A stretch of 10,148 nucleotides of DNA from DASUBV01 sp035763085 (lineage in GTDB: Bacteria; Actinomycetota; Actinomycetes; Streptosporangiales; Streptosporangiaceae), in contig DASUBV010000119.1 of assembly GCA_035763085.1 (NCBI GenBank), positions 1-10,148 on the forward strand. Reading direction: 5' to 3'. The position numbers and the translations under genes were made by a program. The notes under the pieces were generated by a model. That model was given only the letters and a program-made list of their open reading frames with translations, made no database searches and was not told where the DNA came from. Positions 1-6,283 of the stretch are shown here, piece after piece; position 1 is the first letter of the stretch, and each line of letters starts with the position of its first letter.

Positions 1-156
1 CTCGACGACGCCCATCGCTACCTTCCCGACCAGCGTACGTCCGAAATCCCTGGTCAGGCGGCGGCCGGCTGCTCCTGCCCGGCTCGTGCCACGATCTGGC
101 GGGCGACGAAGTCCGCGTCCCGGCTGACGCCGGGGAAGATCGTGCCGCAGCCCGCG

Positions 157-1041
157 CTAGGACTGATACTTCGCGCGCCGGCCGGTCCTGGTGAAGCCCA
201 GCCTGCGGTACAGCGCGATCGCGTGCGGGTTGTCGGTACCGACGTTCAGCGTGATCGTCGTCTCCCCCGCCGCGCGCATCAGGCCGGCGACCTCGGCGAT
301 CATCCGGCCGCCCAGGCCCGCGCCGCGGGCCGCGGGCACCACGCCCAGCTGGGTGATCCAGCCGGCCGCGTCGCCCACGATGAAGCCGGCATCCGTGCCG
401 TCGATGGTGGCGAGCAGGGACCACTGCGGCCGGAAGTCCTCATCGTCGCTGATCCACTCGATCCACTTCTCCTGCGGCCAGCCGGGAAACCCGGGCCGGT
501 CGCGGAACGCCGCCGCGTAGACCGCGTAGAACCGCGCCGGGTCGGACTGGCCCCAGTGCGACAGCGCCAGGCCCGCGGGCGCCGGCCCAGGCGACGGCGC
601 GGCCCCGGCCAGTTGCATGACGTCCTCGGCGAGCACCTGGGTCAGCCCGCGGCTCAGGTACAGCGCATGGGCGCCATCGCTGAGCGCCTCGGTCTCGGCC
701 CGCAGCCCGCCGGGGCCAGCCTGGCCTGCCGCCCAGTCGAACGCGTGCCCGCCGACTCCCTGACGACGCCAGTCCGGATGGACCAGCCCGGTGGTGACCG
801 CTGCCGCGGCGGGGGTTGCGGCGGAAGGCTGCCGCAGCGACGAGACACAGATCAGCTGGCCTGCCACCCAGCCAGCGCGGGCCCGGGCACCGGACAGGTA
901 ACACTGGCTCAGGAAGGCGGGGCTGGCGGCAAAGGGCTGTCCGCCATCGGCCGACAGGCACGCCTGCGCCAGTTCCGTTATGGCTGGCAGATCGGCCTGG
1001 TCCAGCGGCCGCCAGGACACCGCTGCGCGAGGACTGGTCAT
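157..1041 (-). CDS. Tandem-GNAT N-acetyltransferase (mycothiol synthase-like architecture)
   Basis: A predicted cytoplasmic acetyl-CoA-dependent N-acetyltransferase of 294 residues. Two GNAT units are visible. The N-terminal unit has the acetyl-CoA loop VHPDWRRQGVGG at about 87-98. The C-terminal unit has LGVVPAARGAGLGGRM at about 232-247, followed by NPHAIALYRRLGF at 271-283, the classic GNAT end. I chose the ATG at 1041 because GGAGGG lies 8 nt upstream; an upstream in-frame start at 1104 would reach back into the preceding gene and add an Arg-rich, unconserved-looking leader. The gene follows the MFS transporter after 37 bp and probably shares its transcript. Two GNAT units in about 300 residues is also the layout of mycothiol synthase MshD. 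The N-terminal unit here looks degenerate after its loop, so I do not assign mshD; an antibiotic- or metabolite-modifying acetyltransferase is equally possible. Confidence 0.85.
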   Translation of the reverse strand: MTSPRAAVSWRPLDQADLPAITELAQACLSADGGQPFAASPAFLSQCYLSGARARAGWVAGQLICVSSLRQPSAATPAAAAVTTGLVHPDWRRQGVGGHAFDWAAGQAGPGGLRAETEALSDGAHALYLSRGLTQVLAEDVMQLAGAAPSPGPAPAGLALSHWGQSDPARFYAVYAAAFRDRPGFPGWPQEKWIEWISDDEDFRPQWSLLATIDGTDAGFIVGDAAGWITQLGVVPAARGAGLGGRMIAEVAGLMRAAGETTITLNVGTDNPHAIALYRRLGFTRTGRRAKYQS

Positions 1042-1049
1042 GGCGGTCA

Positions 1050-1055
1050 CCCTCC
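1050..1055 (-). promoter_or_regulatory. Ribosome binding site of the GNAT gene
   Basis: GGAGGG on the minus strand, 8 nt before the ATG at 1041. It decides in favour of that start over the in-frame ATG at 1104. Confidence 0.7.
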
Positions 1056-1078
1056 GGCCGGGACGCCGGCTGCCGACG

Positions 1079-2293
1079 CTAGCGGGCGCCCGAGGGCGGC
1101 GCAACGCGGTTACGGCCCGCCCACCGGCCCGTGCGGGCGGCCAGCAGCGCGGCGGCCGCGGCGGCGCAGGCGGCGAGAACGAGCCCGAGGTCGGGCCGGC
1201 TGGCGCTCAGCCCGGCGACAGCGGCCCCGGCCGCGGCACCGCCGTTCATCATGGAGTTGATCCAGGCCTGCGCCTCGGTGCTGCGGCCGGGCGGCGAGGC
1301 GCCGGCCGCCGCCGTGAACAGCGTGGCCAGGGTCGGCCCGAGGCACAGCCCGGCCAGCGGCGTGGCCAGCGCCAGCAGCGGCGCCCAGGCCCCGGCGGCG
1401 GCGAGCAGGACCAGCCCGGCCGCGTAGCCGGCCAGCAGCCGGGGCAGGCGCGGCGCGGTGCCGGCCCCGGCGCGGGCGCCGAGCAGCAGGCTGCCGAGGA
1501 TGCTGCCGGCCGACAGCTCGGCGAGCAGCGGGCCGGCTGCCCAGAGCACGTGAAGCAGCCGGACGTAAGAAGTCAGGGCCACTTCGGTCGCGCTGAGCGC
1601 CACGTTGGCCAGGCCGGCCACGATCAGCAGTTCCCGCAGCGCGGCCGAGCGCAGCGGGCCCAGCGAGAAGCCGGCTGCGCCGGCCCCGGCGTTCAGCTGC
1701 CGGAAGCCGGCCCCGGCGATGATGACGATCGCGGCGCCGGTCAGCGCCACCATCGCTCCGGCGGCAGCCGCCGGAGCGACCCCGACGGCCAGGGCACTGG
1801 CCAGCACCGGCCCCGTGATGTAGGCGAGGTCGAACACGGCCGCGTCGAGAGCGAAGGCCGTAGGCATCAGCCCGGCCGGCACGTGAACCGACCACAGGCT
1901 GCGCATGCCGGGGCTGAGCGGCGGCATCAGGCAGCCTGCCGCCACGGCCAGCGCCACGCGCGGCGCGGTCGGCTGACCGTCCGCCGCGGCCAGCAGCAGC
2001 CCGGCCACGGCGAGCGCGAAGCCGGCGCAGCAGACGGCAGCGACCCGGGCCAGCCCGTACCGGTCCGCCAGGCGGCCGCGCACCGGGGCGGTGACCGCCA
2101 GGCCCACCGTGCAGCCCGCCAGCGCCAGCCCCGCGCCGGTCATCGACCCGCGCTGAGCAGCGGCCAGCAGCACGGTCAGGCTGAGCATCCCCTGCGGCAG
2201 GCGCGCGCAGACATCCGCCGCGGCCAGCCGCGCCGAGCCGGGCTCGGCGAGCAGCCGCCGGTAAACCCCGGCCCCGCTGTGACCGCGCCTCAC
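1079..2293 (-). CDS. MFS transporter (probable drug/metabolite efflux)
   Basis: An integral membrane protein of about 404 residues, close to the usual size for 12-helix major facilitator transporters. The sequence is a succession of Ala/Leu/Val/Gly-rich hydrophobic segments. Between the second and third of these lies RGRLADRYGLARV (about 72-84), a good match to MFS motif A, the cytoplasmic loop G-x-L-a-D-r-x-G. The C-terminus ends in a short basic, cytoplasmic-looking tail. I prefer the GTG start at 2293, which has AGGTGA 4 nt upstream, over the ATG at 2335, which has no convincing Shine-Dalgarno site. The substrate is not evident; proton-driven efflux is the common role of such actinobacterial proteins. 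It is first in a probable two-gene unit with the GNAT gene and is divergent from the gene at 2525. Confidence 0.85.
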   Translation of the reverse strand: MRRGHSGAGVYRRLLAEPGSARLAAADVCARLPQGMLSLTVLLAAAQRGSMTGAGLALAGCTVGLAVTAPVRGRLADRYGLARVAAVCCAGFALAVAGLLLAAADGQPTAPRVALAVAAGCLMPPLSPGMRSLWSVHVPAGLMPTAFALDAAVFDLAYITGPVLASALAVGVAPAAAAGAMVALTGAAIVIIAGAGFRQLNAGAGAAGFSLGPLRSAALRELLIVAGLANVALSATEVALTSYVRLLHVLWAAGPLLAELSAGSILGSLLLGARAGAGTAPRLPRLLAGYAAGLVLLAAAGAWAPLLALATPLAGLCLGPTLATLFTAAAGASPPGRSTEAQAWINSMMNGGAAAGAAVAGLSASRPDLGLVLAACAAAAAALLAARTGRWAGRNRVAPPSGAR

Positions 2294-2438
2294 CAGATCA
2301 CCTGAAGTCCGCCTGCACCCCGCCGAGCATGTCATCCCGGGCGGCGGCGACGGCCAGCGGGCGATGCCCGGTCAGCCGGCGAGGCGCGCGAGCTAGTCCG
2401 GGGACCCGGGCGGCTGCTGCGCGGCCCCGGGCGGGCTT

Positions 2439-2450
2439 CCTGGATCCAGG
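2439..2450. repeat. Perfect 12-bp palindrome in a divergent intergenic region
   Basis: CCTGGATCCAGG is identical to its reverse complement. It lies in the 231-bp region between the divergent MFS gene and the TAXI-like gene, 75 bp before the start of the latter. A dimeric regulator could bind such a site, but no regulator gene is adjacent. Palindromes of this length can occur by chance in GC-rich DNA. I see no convincing -10/-35 pair in this region. Confidence 0.35.
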
Positions 2451-2514
2451 TGCCTGCTCTACCCTTTCTGGCGGGATCCGCGCCACGGTCGTGCCGCGGT
2501 GGGCAGCGGCGCGC

Positions 2515-2519
2515 GGAGG
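2515..2519 (+). promoter_or_regulatory. Ribosome binding site of the TAXI-like gene
   Basis: GGAGG 5 nt before the ATG at 2525. It selects this start over an in-frame ATG at 2450, which overlaps the palindrome and would add 25 residues. Confidence 0.65.
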
Positions 2520-2524
2520 CAGGC

Positions 2525-3505
2525 ATGGCAGCGGAATTTCGTCCCGTGGCTCCGGTGGATCCGACGAACCTGCGGCCGATGCTCTTCCTGGACGTGGCGC
2601 GCCAGATCATGCTCAGCGACGACTGGTCGCACCGCGCCGTGTCGGTGGTGATGGAGAGCCATACCGGGCCCGGCCGCTTCACCTTCTACGGGGCCAACCA
2701 CCCGGACAGCATTGACGCCGTCCATGAGCGGCGCGTAGACGTGTCCACCCTCAACCCGGCAGCGCTGCTGACCATGGCGCACCGCGGCACGGGCGCGTTC
2801 AGCAGCCCGCGGGAGGTCGCGATGATCGCCGTGCTGCCGCACTTTGACCAGCTGGGGTTCGCGGTGGCCAGCCGGCTCGGCTTCGCCGGCCTGGACGACA
2901 TCGCCGCGGCGCGGTACCCGCTGCGGCTGTCGGTCCGCGGCTCGCTGGATGCCTGCACGCCGCTGCTGGTGGACGTCGTGCTGCGCGCGCACGGCTTCTG
3001 CATCGACGACATCCAGGCCTGGGGCGGCGAGATCAGCTACGACCAGCCCATGCCCAATCACCCCTCGCGCATCGGGCGGCTCGAGCGCGGCGAGCTCGAC
3101 GCCATCTTCGACGAGGGCGTCGTCATGTGGGCCGACCTGGTCACCGCCGCCGGGGCGCGATTCCTGCCGCTCAGCCCCGGTCAGCTGGACGGCCTGGTGG
3201 CGCAGGGCTTCCGGCGCGGGCTCATCGAGCAGGCGCGTTACCCGACGCTGCCCGGCGACGTCCCGACGGTCGACTTCAGCGGCTGGCCCGTCTACTGCCG
3301 CTCGGACACGCCCGACGCGCTCGTGGCGCAGTTCTGCCAGGCACTGGTCCGCCGGCGGGACGACATCGTGTGGGACATCGGGGGCGTCCGGCAGCCGCCG
3401 CTGCCGCTGGAGCGCATGGTGACCGAGTCACCGGAAACGCCGCAGGACGTCCCCCTGCACCCGGCCGCGGCGGCCGTGTGGCGCCAGCACGGATATCTCG
3501 CCTGA
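2525..3505 (+). CDS. TAXI/NMT1-family substrate-binding-like protein without signal peptide
   Basis: A 326-residue protein resembling the TAXI (TRAP-associated extracytoplasmic immunogenic) branch of type 2 periplasmic binding proteins. Family-like features are the NPAALLTMAHRGTGAF segment (about 78-92), the following strand IAVLPHFDQLGFAV (about 101-114), a loop LRLSVRGSLDACTPLLVDVVL (about 133-153) where TAXI proteins hold the ligand, RLERGELDAIFDEGV (about 185-199), and the C-terminal PLHPAAAAVWRQHG (310-323), which resembles the family's conserved 'LHPGA..yy.e.G' ending. The N-terminus (MAAEFRPVAPVD) has neither a hydrophobic signal segment nor a lipobox cysteine, so a cytoplasmic location is inferred. 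No TRAP or ABC membrane subunit is encoded in the window. It may be a cytoplasmic ligand sensor or an enzyme built on this fold. The family call is fairly firm; the function is unknown. Confidence 0.8.
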   Translation: MAAEFRPVAPVDPTNLRPMLFLDVARQIMLSDDWSHRAVSVVMESHTGPGRFTFYGANHPDSIDAVHERRVDVSTLNPAALLTMAHRGTGAFSSPREVAMIAVLPHFDQLGFAVASRLGFAGLDDIAAARYPLRLSVRGSLDACTPLLVDVVLRAHGFCIDDIQAWGGEISYDQPMPNHPSRIGRLERGELDAIFDEGVVMWADLVTAAGARFLPLSPGQLDGLVAQGFRRGLIEQARYPTLPGDVPTVDFSGWPVYCRSDTPDALVAQFCQALVRRRDDIVWDIGGVRQPPLPLERMVTESPETPQDVPLHPAAAAVWRQHGYLA

Positions 3506-3521
3506 CGCAGCGGGCCTGCCC

Positions 3522-3547
3522 GGTTCCGTGATTCGGTGCCGTGATTC
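3522..3547. repeat. Two tandem 13-bp repeats (GGTKCCGTGATTC)
   Basis: GGTTCCGTGATTC is followed directly by GGTGCCGTGATTC, with one mismatch in 13 bp. The repeats begin 16 bp after the TAXI-like gene stop and lie 211 bp upstream of the sigma gene. They could be a direct-repeat operator or a slippage duplication; nothing in the sequence decides. Confidence 0.5.
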
Positions 3548-3559
3548 CCGGTGCGGGGC

Positions 3560-3573
3560 GCCCGGCGCCGGGC
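3560..3573 (+). terminator. GC-rich palindrome, possible terminator of the TAXI-like gene
   Basis: GCCCGGCGCCGGGC is a perfect 14-bp palindrome 54 bp after the stop codon at 3505. It has no U-tract, which is common for actinobacterial terminators but leaves the call weak. As RNA it would need to open a small loop, leaving a stem of about 5 bp. Confidence 0.3.
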
Positions 3574-3703
3574 ACGCTGACCGTGCTGCCCGCGCGACTG
3601 CCCGCGGGACATGGGGCATTACCTGCACTTTCGTGCCGCCGGATCCGCCCGGAAGATTCCACCCGGTAGTGCACCTTCGGGTGACGGCCGCAGCCGCCTG
3701 AAC

Positions 3704-3738
3704 TCGTAGCGTCTGGCCTGGACGACCAGCAGCTACGA
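3704..3738. repeat. Inverted repeat in the leader of the sigma-factor gene
   Basis: TCGTAGC at 3704-3710 is the exact reverse complement of GCTACGA at 3732-3738. Inside it, CTGG (3713-3716) and CCAG (3726-3729) can extend the pairing after a 2x2 internal loop. The element ends 20 nt before the ATG at 3759 and just before GGAGAG (3742-3747), the probable ribosome binding site. It could be a DNA operator or an mRNA hairpin affecting translation of the sigma factor. Confidence 0.45.
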
Positions 3739-3758
3739 ATCGGAGAGCAGCGGACGCC

Positions 3759-4379
3759 ATGACGATGACCAGTGGCCCGGTTTCCCCGGCGACTCCGGCC
3801 GCGGACCGGGCCGCAGAGACCCCTCGCGAGCGCACGGCACGCTTCGAGCGTGACGCCCTGCCGTACCGGAGTGAGCTGTATGGCGCGGCCCTGCGGATGA
3901 CCCGCCACCCCATGGACGCCGAGGACCTGGTGCAGGACACCTTCTTCCGGGCCTACGCCGCGTTCGCCCGGTTCGAGCCAGGCACCAACCTGCGCGCCTG
4001 GCTGTACCGGATCCTGACCAACTCCTTCCTCAACACCTGCCGGAAGCAGCGACGCTCACCTCAGCGGGCCTACGGCGGCGAGCTGCAGGACTGGCAGCTG
4101 GCCCGGGCCGCGGTCTGCGCCTCGGCGGGACTCCGGGCCGCCGAGGCCGAGGTCCTGGAGCGCATCCCGGACGCCCGCCTCAGCCGGGCGCTCCGCGAAC
4201 TCCCCGAGGCACAGCGCCTGGTCATGTACCTGGCTGATGTCGAGGGTTATGCCTACCGGGAGATCGCGGCCATCATGGGGACGCCGACCGGCACCGTGAT
4301 GTCCCGCCTGCACCGTGCGCGCCGCAGGCTGCGCGACCGGCTTCAGGGCGAGCCGGTGATCCGTCATGCGGCCCGGTGA
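3759..4379 (+). CDS. RNA polymerase ECF sigma factor, SigR-like
   Basis: A 206-residue extracytoplasmic-function sigma factor that directs RNA polymerase to a specific promoter set. Region 2 covers about 30-100, with DAEDLVQDTFFRAY (53-66) contacting core polymerase and NLRAWLYRILTNSFLN (77-92) forming the -10 recognition helix. Region 4 covers about 135-195, with the helix-turn-helix YREIAAIMGTPTGTVMSRLH (166-185) for -35 recognition. The linker DWQLARA...GLRAAEAEVLERIPDA strongly resembles Streptomyces SigR, the thiol-oxidative-stress sigma factor. The ATG at 3759 has GGAGAG 11 nt upstream; a second ATG two codons later is equally possible. SigR genes are normally followed by rsrA, a zinc-binding anti-sigma gene. 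Here an RsbW-like ATPase gene overlaps the 3' end by 14 nt, which suggests translational coupling. I do not name it sigR because it may be a paralogue. Confidence 0.92.
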   Translation: MTMTSGPVSPATPAADRAAETPRERTARFERDALPYRSELYGAALRMTRHPMDAEDLVQDTFFRAYAAFARFEPGTNLRAWLYRILTNSFLNTCRKQRRSPQRAYGGELQDWQLARAAVCASAGLRAAEAEVLERIPDARLSRALRELPEAQRLVMYLADVEGYAYREIAAIMGTPTGTVMSRLHRARRRLRDRLQGEPVIRHAAR

Positions 4380-4911
4380 CGGCCTGGCGGGCCGCAGCCT
4401 CGCCCCACTGCGGCGCGCTGCCGGGCATGGCGCGGGGGCGGACCTGGCCGGAGCGCACGGCGCGGGCGCGGCCCTGGCCGCCCGGCACCTGGCCGCCCGC
4501 GACCAGCCGGCTGCCTGCGCGATGGCCACGCGGACCCGCTGGGTCACCCTGCCCGCCGAGTCGCGGGCGGCCCGGCTGGCCCGCCAGGTCACCCGCGACG
4601 TCCTGCACGGCTGGCGGCTGACCGGGCTGGAGGATGCCGCGCAGCTCATCGTCTCGGAGCTCGTCAGCAACGCGGTCCGCCATGCGCAGAATCGCGGGCC
4701 CGCCGTCGGGCTGCGCCTGTGCGTGGCCGGCGGAGCACTCCGGATCGAGGTACACGACTCAGATCCGCGCCTGCCCCGGGCCCGCGCCGCAGGGCCGCTG
4801 GCCGAGTCCGGGCGCGGCCTGCTCATCCTCGACGCCCTGGCCAGCGCCTGGGGCGCCGGCACCGTCGGCCGCGGCAAGGCCGTCTGGGCCGAGCTGGCTC
4901 TCAGCTGCTGA
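4366..4911 (+). CDS. RsbW-like ATP-binding protein (HATPase_c_2), candidate anti-sigma factor
   Basis: A 181-residue protein whose C-terminal 125 residues form a GHKL ATPase domain of the anti-sigma/serine-kinase RsbW type. The N box is ELVSNAVRHA (98-107), with the Mg/ATP-binding Asn. The G1-like segment is EVHDSDPRLP (128-137) and the G2-like segment is ESGRGLLILDALASAWG (147-163), typical of small actinobacterial members. Such proteins bind a sigma factor or phosphorylate an anti-anti-sigma factor. Residues 1-52 are Ala/Gly/His/Arg-rich and outside the domain. They keep G or C in nearly all third positions, so they look translated, but an alternative start at the ATG at 4522 would remove them. 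The first ATG overlaps the end of the sigma gene by 14 nt and has only a weak Shine-Dalgarno site, as expected for coupled translation. No zinc-binding HxxxCxxC motif is present. Confidence 0.82.
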   Translation: MRPGDGLAGRSLAPLRRAAGHGAGADLAGAHGAGAALAARHLAARDQPAACAMATRTRWVTLPAESRAARLARQVTRDVLHGWRLTGLEDAAQLIVSELVSNAVRHAQNRGPAVGLRLCVAGGALRIEVHDSDPRLPRARAAGPLAESGRGLLILDALASAWGAGTVGRGKAVWAELALSC

Positions 4912-4975
4912 GGATCCAGGACAGATCGGTGCTCCGTGGTACCGTCCCGGCGCCGCGGGCGCCTCGATCACCAGC

Positions 4976-5007
4976 CGCAGGCGCCAGAAGTGAAAACGCC
5001 GCCTGCG
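4976..5007. terminator. Bidirectional terminator hairpin between convergent genes
   Basis: CGCAGGCG (4976-4983) and CGCCTGCG (5000-5007) form a perfect 8-bp stem with a 16-nt loop containing AAAA. It lies 64 bp after the ATPase stop and 5 bp beyond the stop of the opposing methyltransferase gene, so it can serve both transcripts. It has no clear U-tract on either side. Confidence 0.5.
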
Positions 5008-5012
5008 TGGTC

Positions 5013-5999
5013 TCATACAGCGTGAAGAAGGCGCTCCTGCGGAGCAGGCGAAGTTTCGCGATACGCCTCTATCGCATTGCGGATACTCGCGCCCACGGCC
5101 TGCGCCATGGGCGGCGGAAATGCATTCCCGACCTGCCGGTACGACGCCGTCTTGCGGCCGGAAAACCGCCAGTCCGGCGGGAATCCCTGGATCGCGGCCG
5201 CCATCGGGACAGTGAGCCGGGGCAGGTGACCGGCAGGCGCGCTGGCGCCAGGCGGGGCGTCAGCGAGGCCCTTGCCGTCGACGCCCAGCTTGAGCCACGC
5301 AGCCCGGGCACGGGTTGGCCCGAGATCGGGCCCGCCGTGCTTACGCGACCCGCCCACCAGCGTCGGCCCGATGCCATGTGCCCGGGCAGCCCATGCGCCC
5401 GCACCCGGCCATCCGTCAGCGGCCATGAGATCGTGCAGGGCCTCGCCCACTGTCGGCGGCGTCCCCAGCGCGCTTGGCCACCGGAAATGCCGGCCGATCT
5501 CGGGTGCTACGGCGACCAGGATGAAACGCGGACGCAGCTGCGGGACCCCGAACTCGCACGCGTTGAGCACCTGCCACCGGACCTGGTAACCCAGGCCTTC
5601 AAGCCGCGCGACCACCCGCTCCCGGTAGCCGGCAAAGCGCTCGGTGGCCAGGCCGCGTACGTTCTCCAGCATGACGGCGGCCGGCTCGCACTCCTCGGCC
5701 AGGCGCAGCGCCTGCGGGAACAGGTCCCGCTCATCGTCGGCTCCTAGCTGCTTGCCGGCAATGGAGAACGGGGGGCACGGCACTCCGCCCGCCAGCAGGT
5801 CCGTACCGCGATAGCGGCGGCCGTCGAAGCTGCGGACGTCCTGCCTGACCGGACGCCATCCGGGCCGGTTCTGCGCGAGCGTCTGGCACGCATCCTCATC
5901 GATCTCAACCGCCGCCACGTGGCAGAAGCCCGCCTGCTCCAGGCCAAGCGACTGGCCGCCGGCGCCGGCGCAGATCTCCAAGCAGGTGAGCTCCGCCAC
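5013..5999 (-). CDS. DNA (cytosine-5-)-methyltransferase, Dcm family
   Basis: A 328-residue enzyme transferring methyl from S-adenosylmethionine to C5 of cytosine in DNA. The motifs appear in canonical order: motif I EICAGAGGQSLGLEQAGF (8-25, SAM binding), motif IV GGVPCPPFS (71-79, with catalytic Cys75), motif VI LENVRG (111-116, Glu112), motif VIII QLRPRFILVAV (154-164), motif IX LTVPMAAAIQGFPPDW (262-277) and motif X YRQVGNAFPPPMAQAVG (287-303). The target-recognition region is about 178-260 and includes HGGPDLGPTRARAAW; I cannot read the target site from it. The start is the GTG at 5999, with GAAGGG 6 nt upstream. Length and motif order are complete, so it looks functional. No restriction endonuclease or Vsr repair gene is in the window, so it is either an orphan methyltransferase or its partner lies elsewhere. 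It may have been acquired horizontally. Confidence 0.95.
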   Translation of the reverse strand: MAELTCLEICAGAGGQSLGLEQAGFCHVAAVEIDEDACQTLAQNRPGWRPVRQDVRSFDGRRYRGTDLLAGGVPCPPFSIAGKQLGADDERDLFPQALRLAEECEPAAVMLENVRGLATERFAGYRERVVARLEGLGYQVRWQVLNACEFGVPQLRPRFILVAVAPEIGRHFRWPSALGTPPTVGEALHDLMAADGWPGAGAWAARAHGIGPTLVGGSRKHGGPDLGPTRARAAWLKLGVDGKGLADAPPGASAPAGHLPRLTVPMAAAIQGFPPDWRFSGRKTASYRQVGNAFPPPMAQAVGASIRNAIEAYRETSPAPQERLLHAV

Positions 6000-6283
6000 G
6001 TCAAACCCTTCATACTGCGCGAATCAGGCATCAGCCCGGCCTCGAATGTCTAACCGCGGCTGATCGTCGCGTATCCAGCCTGATGTCACACGGAGGCGCA
6101 CCGGTCCCGGCAGACTTTATCTGCGCGAGCATTGCCAGGCGGGAACCTCGGCGCGAGCGGCCGGCACCCGCGCTCCAGCGCAGCCCGCCGGCGGCCACGC
6201 CGGCTCACTACGGCCCTGATCGGCAGCTGCCCCTGAAAGATGGCCAGGGGCGGGTCTGCGGCGAGAAGGTCAGGGCCAGCGGG
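6000..6283. other. Intergenic region between the sugar operon and the methyltransferase gene
   Basis: This 284-bp stretch holds the 3' end of the minus-strand sugar operon transcript (hairpin at 6229-6251) and, further along, the presumed promoter and ribosome binding site (GAAGGG, 6006-6011) of the methyltransferase gene. A small inverted repeat GCAGA-CTTTA-TCTGC lies at 6110-6124. I find no tRNA, no open frame with a convincing start, and no clear promoter consensus. Confidence 0.5.
6229..6251 (-). terminator. Hairpin downstream of the sugar-catabolic operon
   Basis: GCCCCTG (6229-6235) and CAGGGGC (6245-6251) form a perfect 7-bp stem with a 9-nt loop. It lies 33 nt past the stop codon of the last operon gene in the direction of transcription. 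There is no U-tract after it, so this is a GC-type terminator candidate. Confidence 0.4.

Noticed and set aside
54..149. Minus-strand stretch reading CGTIFPGVSRDADFVARQ and ending in a stop, possibly the tail of a small gene
   Set aside because: It looks mildly protein-like but has no start codon nearby in frame, sits just after the GNAT stop in a different frame, and matches no family I can name. It could be a remnant, but this cannot be supported.
980..2305. Long plus-strand frame (441 residues) rich in Gly, Arg, Gln and Ala
   Set aside because: It is antisense to the MFS gene, has no recognisable domain and has the composition expected of a GC3-biased shadow frame.
3506..3758. A SigR-type promoter (GGAAT-N18-GTT) ahead of the sigma gene, which would indicate autoregulation
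   Set aside because: GGAAT occurs only on the minus strand (within GGAAGATTCC at 3652-3661), and no GGAAT/GTT pair with correct spacing is present on the plus strand.
4719..5747. Plus-strand frame running from inside the ATPase gene into the methyltransferase region
   Set aside because: It crosses a terminator-like hairpin and lies antisense to a methyltransferase with a complete motif set.
6110..6124. Short inverted repeat GCAGA-CTTTA-TCTGC
   Set aside because: A 5-bp stem is too short to call an operator or terminator without conservation data; it is mentioned only as part of the intergenic description.
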